In this document: piece after piece, positions 37,568-44,263 of the stretch
How the letters are laid out: each line of letters begins with the position of its first letter
How positions within the stretch are numbered: position 1 is the stretch's first letter
Assembly: GCA_020851795.1 (NCBI GenBank)
Contig: JADZCA010000086.1
Coordinates: forward strand, 1 to 53,986
DNA: 53,986 nucleotides
Origin: Planctomycetota bacterium
GTDB lineage: Bacteria; Planctomycetota; PLA2; JAEUHO01
Direction: 5' to 3'
The notes under the pieces: model-generated
Seen by the model: the letters and a program-made list of their open reading frames with translations, nothing else
Told to the model about the DNA's origin: nothing
Database searches by the model: none
Position numbers and translations under genes: made by a program

Positions 37568-40462
37568 ATGCGGGACCTTCCCGACCGGTCGCCCCTCGTG
37601 AGCGGAATGCGCCGGCTCGCGTGCGCGGTCACGTTCGTCGTGCTCGCGGCGTGCGGGGGCGGTGGTTCGTCCGGCGGCGGGGCGCCCGCGCCCGTCCCGC
37701 CGCCCGCGCCGGTCGACGCGCCCTACGCGTCGTTGGCGGCGGTGTTCGCGGGGACCGCGAGCGACTACTTCGGGATCGGGCCGGGGCGCGTGCCCAAGGA
37801 CGGCGCCAAGAGCCACTACACCGTGCCCGCGCCGACGGGCGACAACCGCGACGACCTGACGCAGGCGTGGTTCGAGGTGGCCAACCGGGACATCGTCGTG
37901 CAGCTCGACGCCGACGGCCGGATGGAGTACCCGGTCGTCTACGGCCCGCTCGCCGGCTTCCCGCAAGGCACCGACGGGACGCCGGCGCGCGGCCCGAGGG
38001 AGTTCCTCGCGGGGAGCCCGTGGACGCTCGCCGTGACGCGCCACGGCCTCCCGGCGGTGCGCCTGCCGGAGGCGGCGACGGCGACCGTGGAGCTCCTCGA
38101 CGGGAGCCTGTTCCGGTGGTCGTACGACCTCGGCGACCTCCGCGTGGACCTCGTGCCGGTGGCGCCCGAGCGGGAGGACGGCGCCGGGGCCAACCCGCGA
38201 GCGGTGCTCGCGCTGCTGCGGCTCACCAACGCGAGCTCGACCGACGTCGCGGGGACGGTGTCCGTCGTGCCGACGCTGCGCGACGCCGACCTCCTCGACG
38301 CCACGGCGCAGCCGGCGACCCTCTACGGCGACGTCGTCGGTCCTGTCCCGTGGAACCACGGCAGCGACCGCCGGAACTACGTCCCGCGCTTCGCGGAGGT
38401 GGGCCCGGCGACGCCCGGCTACGAGGCGGTCGCGGCGGTCGGCACGACGTCGTTCGTGCCCGGCACCACCGACGTCGCGTTCGCGCTCCCGCCCGGCGCG
38501 ACGCAGGTCTCCAGCGTGGCGCTCCTCGTCGGCGGAGGGACCGCCGAGCTCGCCCACACGCTCGGGGCGGTGCGATCGCGGGCGCCGTTGGCGTGGGTCA
38601 ACGAGACGGTGCGGGCGATGGACCGTCGGCGCGGGCGCCTCGAGATCTACTCCGACCCGCGCACCGCGGAGTGGGTCGGCCGGGCGCTGCAGGTCGGGAT
38701 GGACTCGCACCTGCGCGACGGGAACGGTCGCCTGACCTCGCCCCACGGGGGATCGTGGATGCTCATGGCCCGCGTGTGGCCGCGGGCGCTCGCCGCCCTC
38801 GTCCCCGACGGAGACCTCGGGATCGGGTGCCCCGCCGGGGACCTCACGTGGTCGGTGACCGGCGCGACGCTCCCGGCGGTGTTGCTCGGGCTGCACTACC
38901 GCGCCACCGGCGACCGGGCCGCGGTGGCGAGCTCGACGTGCCGCGACCAGTTCCACTGCCTCGTGGACGCGCTGCAGGCGCAACGGTGGCCGGGCACGCA
39001 CCTCGTCCCGTCCACGCGCATCTGGGACGGCCCGTCGCGGGGCGACTTCCACACGGGATCCAACGTCTCGGCGTGGTTCGCGATCCGGAGCGCCGCGCGG
39101 CTCGCGAGCGAGGTGTGGGCCGAGCCCGCGGTCGCCGGCACGTGGGCGGCCGACGCCGCGCTCGTGCGGGAGGAGATCCTCGCGCGCTGCGTCGTCGCCG
39201 GGCGGTACGGCCCGCAGCTCGCCGAAGGGACGTTCGCCGACGGTCGAGTCGACGCCGACGTCCTCTGCCACGACGGCGAGGAGATCGTGGTCGCGAGCTC
39301 GCCGCAGCTCGGCTTCGTCGAGGTGGACGACGTCGTGCGCACCAACCACGGCGGTGCGGCCACGACGGCGCAGAACCGCTTCTGGAACGCCGCCGCGCGC
39401 GGGATGCACTGGAACGACTCGGCCCCCGTCACGTCCCCGGGATGGCTCACCGCGCTGTCGGGCGCGGCCGGCGAAGGTCAGCTCCGCGCGGCGCTGGACC
39501 TGTGGCGACGCGTGACGGACGTGGACGGGTCGGTCTGGTGGTGGCCGTACGACCACGGCGAGACCGACCCGGACGCGGTCCTGCGCCGCGCAAGCCACGT
39601 CGGCGGATCCACGCTGGACACCGCCAAGTGCGACTACGCGTCGAGCAGCGCGGTCGCGCTGCTGCTCCACGACGTGATCGGGCTCGACGCGGACGTCCCG
39701 GCGACGCGCGCGTGGTTCCGCCCCCTCCCCCCGTGGCCCTCGTTCCGCTGGGTGGGCGGCCGGTGCGGGGACGCGTTCTTCGACGTGTCCTACGTCGACG
39801 ACGGTGGACGGGTGACGGCGTCGGTGACCAACCGCAACCTCGTGCCCTACCGCACCGTCGCCGAGGTCACCGTCCCGTCCGGCCGGCGGGCCCTCGCGGG
39901 CCAGGCCACCGGACGACGCTTCGGCCGTGACGCGCGCCGCGTGGAGGTCGACCTCGCGCCCGGAGCCACCGCGACCGTGGCGCTCGACTACGAGGCGATC
40001 CCGTCCACGCCGTGCGCCGACGCGGCCTACACGGCGGCGGCGGCGGCGCACGACGCGCTGCGGACCGGCGGGTTTGCCGACGCGGCGACGTCGGACCTCG
40101 ACGGGGACGGCGTCGTCGAGGGCCACGCGTGGCGCTTGCTCGCGGAGGCCCGGTGCGCCGACCCCGCCGTCGAGGCGGCCTGGCAGGCCAACTGGACCCT
40201 CGGTGCCTCGCTGGGCTGGGGCGACGCGTGGGCGACGATCTGCGCCGAGTACGCGACGGTGTCGCAGGGGATGGCCGACGTCGTCAACGCGTGGTGCTCC
40301 CCGCGCCTCCCGTTCGTGCCCTTCCGTCGGGGGACGGCGGAACCGCTCGACGGGCGCGGCGACTACGACGGCGACGGTCGGTCCAACGAGGCCGAGTACG
40401 AGGCCGTCGGGGGAGCCGAGGCCTCCCCACGGAGCTACGCGACCGCCGCGACGCGCCCCTGA
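37568..40462 (+). CDS. Large lipoprotein with glycosidase-like alpha/alpha toroid and EF-hand-like repeats
   Basis: The 964-residue protein carries a lipoprotein signal (CAVTFVVLAAC, C29) and a Gly/Ser/Pro linker. Residues 45-330 look like a beta-sandwich domain. Residues 330-720 (LQVGMDSHLRDGNGRLTSPHGGSWML ... NVSAWFAIRSAARLA ... WWWPYDHGETDPDAV ... DYASSSAVALLLHDVIG) look like a six-hairpin glycosidase-type toroid, followed by a small beta domain. Two acidic loops near the end, DLDGDGVVEGHAW and DYDGDGRSNEAEY, look like calcium-binding EF-hand or thrombospondin-type-3 motifs. The glycosidase call is a fold impression; no family-specific acid/base pair was identified. ATG 37568 is chosen for promoter spacing; ATG 37607 is possible. 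Its stop is followed within 20 bases by a palindromic element. Confidence 0.75.
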   Translation: MRDLPDRSPLVSGMRRLACAVTFVVLAACGGGGSSGGGAPAPVPPPAPVDAPYASLAAVFAGTASDYFGIGPGRVPKDGAKSHYTVPAPTGDNRDDLTQAWFEVANRDIVVQLDADGRMEYPVVYGPLAGFPQGTDGTPARGPREFLAGSPWTLAVTRHGLPAVRLPEAATATVELLDGSLFRWSYDLGDLRVDLVPVAPEREDGAGANPRAVLALLRLTNASSTDVAGTVSVVPTLRDADLLDATAQPATLYGDVVGPVPWNHGSDRRNYVPRFAEVGPATPGYEAVAAVGTTSFVPGTTDVAFALPPGATQVSSVALLVGGGTAELAHTLGAVRSRAPLAWVNETVRAMDRRRGRLEIYSDPRTAEWVGRALQVGMDSHLRDGNGRLTSPHGGSWMLMARVWPRALAALVPDGDLGIGCPAGDLTWSVTGATLPAVLLGLHYRATGDRAAVASSTCRDQFHCLVDALQAQRWPGTHLVPSTRIWDGPSRGDFHTGSNVSAWFAIRSAARLASEVWAEPAVAGTWAADAALVREEILARCVVAGRYGPQLAEGTFADGRVDADVLCHDGEEIVVASSPQLGFVEVDDVVRTNHGGAATTAQNRFWNAAARGMHWNDSAPVTSPGWLTALSGAAGEGQLRAALDLWRRVTDVDGSVWWWPYDHGETDPDAVLRRASHVGGSTLDTAKCDYASSSAVALLLHDVIGLDADVPATRAWFRPLPPWPSFRWVGGRCGDAFFDVSYVDDGGRVTASVTNRNLVPYRTVAEVTVPSGRRALAGQATGRRFGRDARRVEVDLAPGATATVALDYEAIPSTPCADAAYTAAAAAHDALRTGGFADAATSDLDGDGVVEGHAWRLLAEARCADPAVEAAWQANWTLGASLGWGDAWATICAEYATVSQGMADVVNAWCSPRLPFVPFRRGTAEPLDGRGDYDGDGRSNEAEYEAVGGAEASPRSYATAATRP

Positions 40463-40480
40463 ACCCGCCTTTCCCGGGAG

Positions 40481-40626
40481 CCGACCAGGCTCTGTTTCGG
40501 AGCCCTCCCTGCTGCGTCCGCACGGACCGGGCGGCGGCGAGGCGTCCTCGGCCCGAGCGGCCTCGCGACGGGAAGTTCCGAAACAGAGCCTCGGTCGGTC
40601 CACGAAGCCCCTCGTCTTTCGTGGGA
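40481..40626. repeat. Palindromic intergenic element (MITE-like or bidirectional terminator)
   Basis: The arm CCGACC-AGGCTCTGTTTCGGA at 40481-40501 is repeated inverted at 40577-40598, perfect over the inner 15 bases and with a single extra base in the outer part. The 75 bases between are GC-rich, while the arms are locally AT-richer than anything nearby. A second hairpin follows at once: CCACGAA (40600-40606) with TTCGTGG (40618-40624). No frame here looks like a protein. It sits 18 bases after the lipoprotein stop. It may be a non-autonomous mobile element, a repeated extragenic palindrome or a terminator. No target duplication was seen. Confidence 0.5.
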
Positions 40627-40754
40627 GACCCGGGCTGAGGCACGCCGCCCCCCCCCACCCCGATCCGCGGCCGCTCGCCGCGGGACCCGCCGGCCGACCG
40701 GCCGCGGGGCACGGACCGCGCCGCGTCGCCGTCCCGTCCGGATAGAGTCGAGGC

Positions 40755-41954
40755 GTGCGACGCCTCGGCCCCCTCGGACTCCCCCTCCTCGCGCTCGCGG
40801 TGGCGGTGCTGCTGCTCGCCCCCGTCCGGTCGTCCGCCGACGACCGCGCCCGCCCGCCGCTCATCGACGCGCCGACGCGCGCCGCGATCGAGTCGGGCCT
40901 GCGCTTCCTCGCCCGCACGCAGCAGCCCGACGGCTCCTGGGTCTCCGACGCGGGCCAGAAAGTCAACGAGGAGTACGTGGTCCGCCCGGGCGGCAAGAAC
41001 GTCCACCACGTCGGCGTCACCGCGCTCGGGATCCTCGCGTTCCTCGCCGCCGGGCACGTCCCGGGCCGCGGGCCGTACGGCGAGGTCGTGGACCGCGCCG
41101 TCGAGTTCCTGCTCTCGCGCGTGCAGAAGGACGGCTACGTCGCCGCCGACGAGACGCGGATGTACAGCCACGCCTTCGCGACGCTCGCCCTCGCCGAGGT
41201 GTACGGCATGAGCCGCGCGCCGGCGCTGCGCGAGCGGCTGCAGTCGGCGGTCGAGCTCACCGTGAAGTGCCAGAACGCCACGGGCGGCTGGCGCTACGTG
41301 CCGTTCACCGTGGACTCGGACATGTCGGTGACCGTCTGCCAGGTCGTCGCGCTGCGCGCCGCGATGAACGTGGGCATCAAGGTCAACCGCGAGGCGATCG
41401 ACCGCGCGCTGCGCTACGTCGTGGACAGCGCGATCACGGCCGACATCGCCAAGGACGACAGCGAGGTCGGCGGCTTCTACTACCAGCCGAGCACCACGCG
41501 CTGGAACCGCTCGTCGTTCCCGCTCACCGCCGCGGGCCTCACCACGCTGTTCCAGGCCGGCATCTACGACGACGCCGCGCTCGCGGGCTACGTCGCGCGC
41601 GCGGGCATCGACAAGAACCCGCCGCCCTCGATCGCCAAGACGGTCGAGTACATGGAGCGCAGCTACGACGACATCGCGCGCAGCTACGGCTCGCACTACT
41701 TCTTCTTCTACGGCAACTACTACGCGGCGCAGGCGATGTACAACTGGGGCGGCGTGGACCCGTCGCGCTGGGAGCGCTGGTACGACCGCGTCCGCCGCGA
41801 CCTCCTCCGCCTCGAGCGCCGCTCGACCGGCCCCGACGGGCGCCCCGAGTCGCGCTGGGAGAGCAACGTCGGCGACACGCACGCGTTCGGCACCGCGATC
41901 GCGATCCTGATCCTCTCGATGCCGTTCGACTACCTGCCGATCCACCAGAAATGA
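40755..41954 (+). CDS. Secreted prenyltransferase/squalene-oxidase-repeat (toroid) protein
   Basis: The 399-residue protein has a signal peptide (LPLLALAVAVLLLAPVRSSA) followed by alpha/alpha toroid repeats with QW-like motifs (RTQQPDGSWVSD, CQNATGGWRYVP). This is the fold of squalene cyclases and prenyltransferases, but the cyclase catalytic DXDD motif is not seen, so enzymatic terpene cyclisation is unlikely. Secreted proteins of this class are abundant in planctomycetes and of unknown role. The start is GTG 40755, with TAGAGT six bases upstream. It ends FDYLPIHQK, closely matching the end of the paralogue at 51384-52577 (DELLPIFQR). A strong hairpin begins at the stop codon. Confidence 0.85.
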   Translation: MRRLGPLGLPLLALAVAVLLLAPVRSSADDRARPPLIDAPTRAAIESGLRFLARTQQPDGSWVSDAGQKVNEEYVVRPGGKNVHHVGVTALGILAFLAAGHVPGRGPYGEVVDRAVEFLLSRVQKDGYVAADETRMYSHAFATLALAEVYGMSRAPALRERLQSAVELTVKCQNATGGWRYVPFTVDSDMSVTVCQVVALRAAMNVGIKVNREAIDRALRYVVDSAITADIAKDDSEVGGFYYQPSTTRWNRSSFPLTAAGLTTLFQAGIYDDAALAGYVARAGIDKNPPPSIAKTVEYMERSYDDIARSYGSHYFFFYGNYYAAQAMYNWGGVDPSRWERWYDRVRRDLLRLERRSTGPDGRPESRWESNVGDTHAFGTAIAILILSMPFDYLPIHQK

Positions 41955-42009
41955 CGGACCGCCGGCGGGCCGCGCGCCGCGGGGCCGCCGCGGCCACGCG
42001 GTCCGTCAT
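41951..42009 (+). terminator. Strong hairpin starting at the toroid gene stop codon
   Basis: ATGACGGACCGC (41951-41962) pairs perfectly with GCGGTCCGTCAT (41998-42009), and an inner CGGCGG (41963-41968) can pair with CCGCCG (41985-41990). The TGA stop lies within the first arm. The very stable stem has no following U-tract. It is most likely an intrinsic-type terminator or an mRNA end protector, and it also bounds the leader region of the sigma-factor operon. Confidence 0.6.
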
Positions 42010-42633
42010 CAGGCGCGGAACCGGAAGCGGAGTCGGAGGGAACGGCAACCCGTAACCGGAGCGGACGCGCCACGGGACGAGCGAGCGGGCCGAGGACGTC
42101 GGAGCGAAGGCACGGCGGACACCGCGCGCGCGGGCCCCGGCGCGCGACCTCTCCGCATGCGTCCCGTGGCGCTCGTGCGCGGGACCGCCCACCGGCCCGC
42201 CCGGCGTCCGCGTCCCCACCGAAGCGGCGAACAGGCCCCTCTCCGGGTCCTCGTTCCGACGCCTCCGTGCCCCGCTCCTCCCTCCGCCTCTCGCCGCGTC
42301 TCGCTCCGGCTCCGTCTCCCCCCCTCCTCTTCGCATCGTTCATCTCTCCCGTCTCGCCGCTTCCCGACTCTCAGCGGCCCAGCGCCCGCTCGCCTTCCAT
42401 CTCGCCGTCCGGTGACGCTCTCGGTTCCGCGCTCCGCTCCTGTCTCCGCTCCTCGCCATCCGCCACGCGCCGTTCCTCTCCGCGCTCCCGTCTTCGCTCC
42501 TCCTCCTCCCTCTCCCGTCCGGTCCTTCCGCCGCCTTTCCTCTTCCCCTTTCCCTCTCCGTCCCCTCCTCCCCGGCGCGCTGCGCGCCGGGTCAAGCGAA
42601 CGCGTCCTCGCGTTCGCCGGTAGAAGGAGTGGG
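42010..42633 (+). promoter_or_regulatory. Long structured leader/intergenic region before the ECF sigma gene
   Basis: There is no credible gene in these 624 bases. The first part is purine-rich and holds a perfect 13-base inverted repeat, GCGCCACGGGACG at 42067-42079 with its complement at 42160-42172. From about 42240 the plus strand turns strongly pyrimidine-rich; 42481-42570 has only ten purines, all G and no A. It ends in two tandem hairpins and an AAGGAG ribosome site. The sigma frame stays open upstream to an ATG at 42157, but the extension would be Ser/Pro/Arg-rich low complexity. No clear promoter hexamers were found. Roles could include Rho loading, RNA-based control of the sigma gene, or an R-loop-prone tract. 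Confidence 0.5.
42571..42617 (+). promoter_or_regulatory. Tandem hairpins just upstream of the sigma-factor ribosome site
   Basis: Hairpin one is CCCGGCGCG (42571-42579), loop CTG, CGCGCCGGG (42583-42591), a perfect 9-bp stem. Hairpin two is GCGAACGCG (42596-42604), loop TCCT, CGCGTTCGC (42609-42617), another perfect 9-bp stem. The SD AAGGAG (42624-42629) starts only six bases later. The pair is well placed to control translation or to be an attenuator. Confidence 0.6.
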
Positions 42634-43206
42634 GTGCCCCTCCCTCTCGACCCCCGGCAGCCCGACGACGTGTTGCTCGCCCGGGCGGCCCGGGGGGACC
42701 GGGGTGCCTTCGAGGCGTTCTACGACCGTCACGCCGCAGGGATCATGGCCTTCGTCGCCCACCTCCTCGGAGACCGCACGCTCGCGCAGGACGCGACGCA
42801 GGACGCCTTCGTGCGGGCGTGGCGCAGCGCGGGTCGGTTCCACGCCGGGGCCCCCGCCGAGCCGTGGCTGTTCCGCATCGCGCGCCGCTGCGCCTACGAC
42901 CTGCGGGCGCGACGCGGCCCGCGACGCCTCGACGACGGCCGCATCCTCGAGGACCCCGACCGGGGGGCGCCGCAGGTGTCCGCGCGCGACGCGGAGCCGA
43001 CCGGCGACCCGGGGCTCGCCGCCCGTGTGAGGGCGGCGGTGGACGCGCTGTCGGACACGGTCCGCGAAGCGTTCGTGCTCGTGCGGCTCTGCGGGCGCTC
43101 GCAGGACGAGACCGCGCAGCTCCTCGACGTGCCGGTCGGGACGGTCAAGAGCCGCGTGGCAGCCGCCGAGGCCTCGCTGCGCGCCGCGTTGGGAGACCTC
43201 GCGTGA
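42634..43206 (+). CDS. ECF-type RNA polymerase sigma factor
   Basis: The 190-residue protein has sigma70 region 2 (about 24-90: FEAFYDRHAAGIMAF ... LAQDATQDAFVRAW) and region 4 (about 133-183: DALSDTVREAFVLVRLCGRS ... VGTVKSRVAAAEASLRAAL), with no region 1 or 3, as in extracytoplasmic-function sigma factors. It is the first gene of a cluster with a FecR-like membrane protein directly downstream, which probably controls its release. GTG 42634 follows AAGGAG by four bases. The stop overlaps the next gene as GTGA. The long leader upstream suggests post-transcriptional control. Its target promoters are unknown; autoregulation of this cluster is a fair guess. Confidence 0.93.
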   Translation: MPLPLDPRQPDDVLLARAARGDRGAFEAFYDRHAAGIMAFVAHLLGDRTLAQDATQDAFVRAWRSAGRFHAGAPAEPWLFRIARRCAYDLRARRGPRRLDDGRILEDPDRGAPQVSARDAEPTGDPGLAARVRAAVDALSDTVREAFVLVRLCGRSQDETAQLLDVPVGTVKSRVAAAEASLRAALGDLA

Positions 43207-44261
43207 CCGCGGGCCCCGCCCACGACCCGCTCGACCGGGCGCTCGCCGCGCTGGCGCCGCCGCCGGCCCCGCCGCCCTTCGAGCGCGTCGCCGCCGCCTA
43301 CGACGCGCGTCGCATGGTGGACGGCGTGCGCCGGCGCGTCGCGATCGCCGCCGCGGCCGCCGCCGCGGTGGTCGTCGCCGCGGGGCTGCTCGCGGCGGTG
43401 CGCGCCGACCGCGACGTCGGCGCGACGGCGGTGCCGGTCGCGTCGCTCGCGCCCGCCCACGGGGCCGACGCGACGGTCGTCCGCGACGGACGCGCGATCG
43501 CGGCCGAGGCCGAGCTCGTCGCGGGCGACCGCGTCGACGCGTCGGCGCCCGTGCGCCTCCGGCTCGGGGCCCGCGCGACGGTCGAGCTCGGTGCGGGCGC
43601 TCGCGTGACGCTGCTCGGCCCGACGCAGGTCGAGCAGCACGCGGGGCTCGCGCTCTACGACGTCGTGCACGACGAGCGGGCGCCGCTGCGCGTGCGAGTC
43701 CGCGGCGTCGAGGTCGTGGACGCCGGCACCCGCTTCACCGTGGACGCCGGCACCGCCGACGGCCCGGCGCGCGCGCTGCTGACGGTCGAGGAGGGCGCGG
43801 TGGACGCCAACGGCGTCCGCGTCGCGTCCGGCCACGGGCTCGCGTTCCTCGACGGCAGGCCGGCGGGCCCCGCGTGGCCGCTCGACGCCAAGCCCGTGCT
43901 GGCGCTCGAGGTCGAGGAGGCGACGCCGACCGTCGGGCGCCCCGTGACGCTGCGGGTCGTGCTCGAGAACCCGACCGACGGATGGGTGGCGCTGCCCACG
44001 GCGTACGCGCCGCGCAGCCCGCTGTGGATCGAGGTGACGCGCCCCGACGGCACGCGCAGCCCGCTGCGCGTCACCGACGAGGCGCTGGTGGACGGCGCGC
44101 GGACCGGTGGGGCGATCCCCCCCCGGGGCAAGGTCGCGGTGCGCGTCCGGTTCAGCCACGTCTTCGACGGACCGGGCACGTACCGTTGCCGGGCCGTGTA
44201 CCGTCCCGCCGACGCCGTGGATCCCCCGGCGTCGGCCGACGTCCTGGTCGTCGTGAGGTAG
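43203..44261 (+). CDS. FecR-like membrane regulator, candidate anti-sigma factor
   Basis: The 352-residue protein has a cytoplasmic N-terminus of about 45 residues, one membrane helix (about 46-67, VAIAAAAAAAVVVAAGLLAAV) and a periplasmic FecR-like beta domain (about 95-210: GDRVDASAPVRLRLGARATVEL ... VEVVDAGTRFTVDAG ... LTVEEGAVDANGVRV). A second beta domain (about 230-350, DAKPVLALEVEEATPTVGRPV) resembles an immunoglobulin-like fold. FecR proteins bind an ECF sigma through the N-terminal part and sense an envelope signal. GTG 43203 overlaps the sigma stop, so the two would be made in fixed proportion. The classical FecR N-terminal DUF4880 motif is not obvious, so direct sigma binding is inferred from gene order. 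Confidence 0.8.
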   Translation: MTAGPAHDPLDRALAALAPPPAPPPFERVAAAYDARRMVDGVRRRVAIAAAAAAAVVVAAGLLAAVRADRDVGATAVPVASLAPAHGADATVVRDGRAIAAEAELVAGDRVDASAPVRLRLGARATVELGAGARVTLLGPTQVEQHAGLALYDVVHDERAPLRVRVRGVEVVDAGTRFTVDAGTADGPARALLTVEEGAVDANGVRVASGHGLAFLDGRPAGPAWPLDAKPVLALEVEEATPTVGRPVTLRVVLENPTDGWVALPTAYAPRSPLWIEVTRPDGTRSPLRVTDEALVDGARTGGAIPPRGKVAVRVRFSHVFDGPGTYRCRAVYRPADAVDPPASADVLVVVR

Positions 44262-44263
44262 GC

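Noticed and set aside
42067..42172. Perfect 13-base inverted repeat as insertion-sequence ends
   Set aside because: The arms enclose only about 80 bases with no target duplication or transposase; I kept it as part of the leader description instead.
42371..42595. Minus-strand ORF of 74 residues in the pyrimidine tract
   Set aside because: It is Glu/Arg/Gly low complexity caused by purine bias on that strand; no family resemblance or ribosome site.
42157..42633. In-frame N-terminal extension of the sigma factor from ATG 42157
   Set aside because: The extension would be Ser/Pro/Arg-rich low complexity produced by the C/T tract, and GTG 42634 has an AAGGAG site and gives a normal ECF length.
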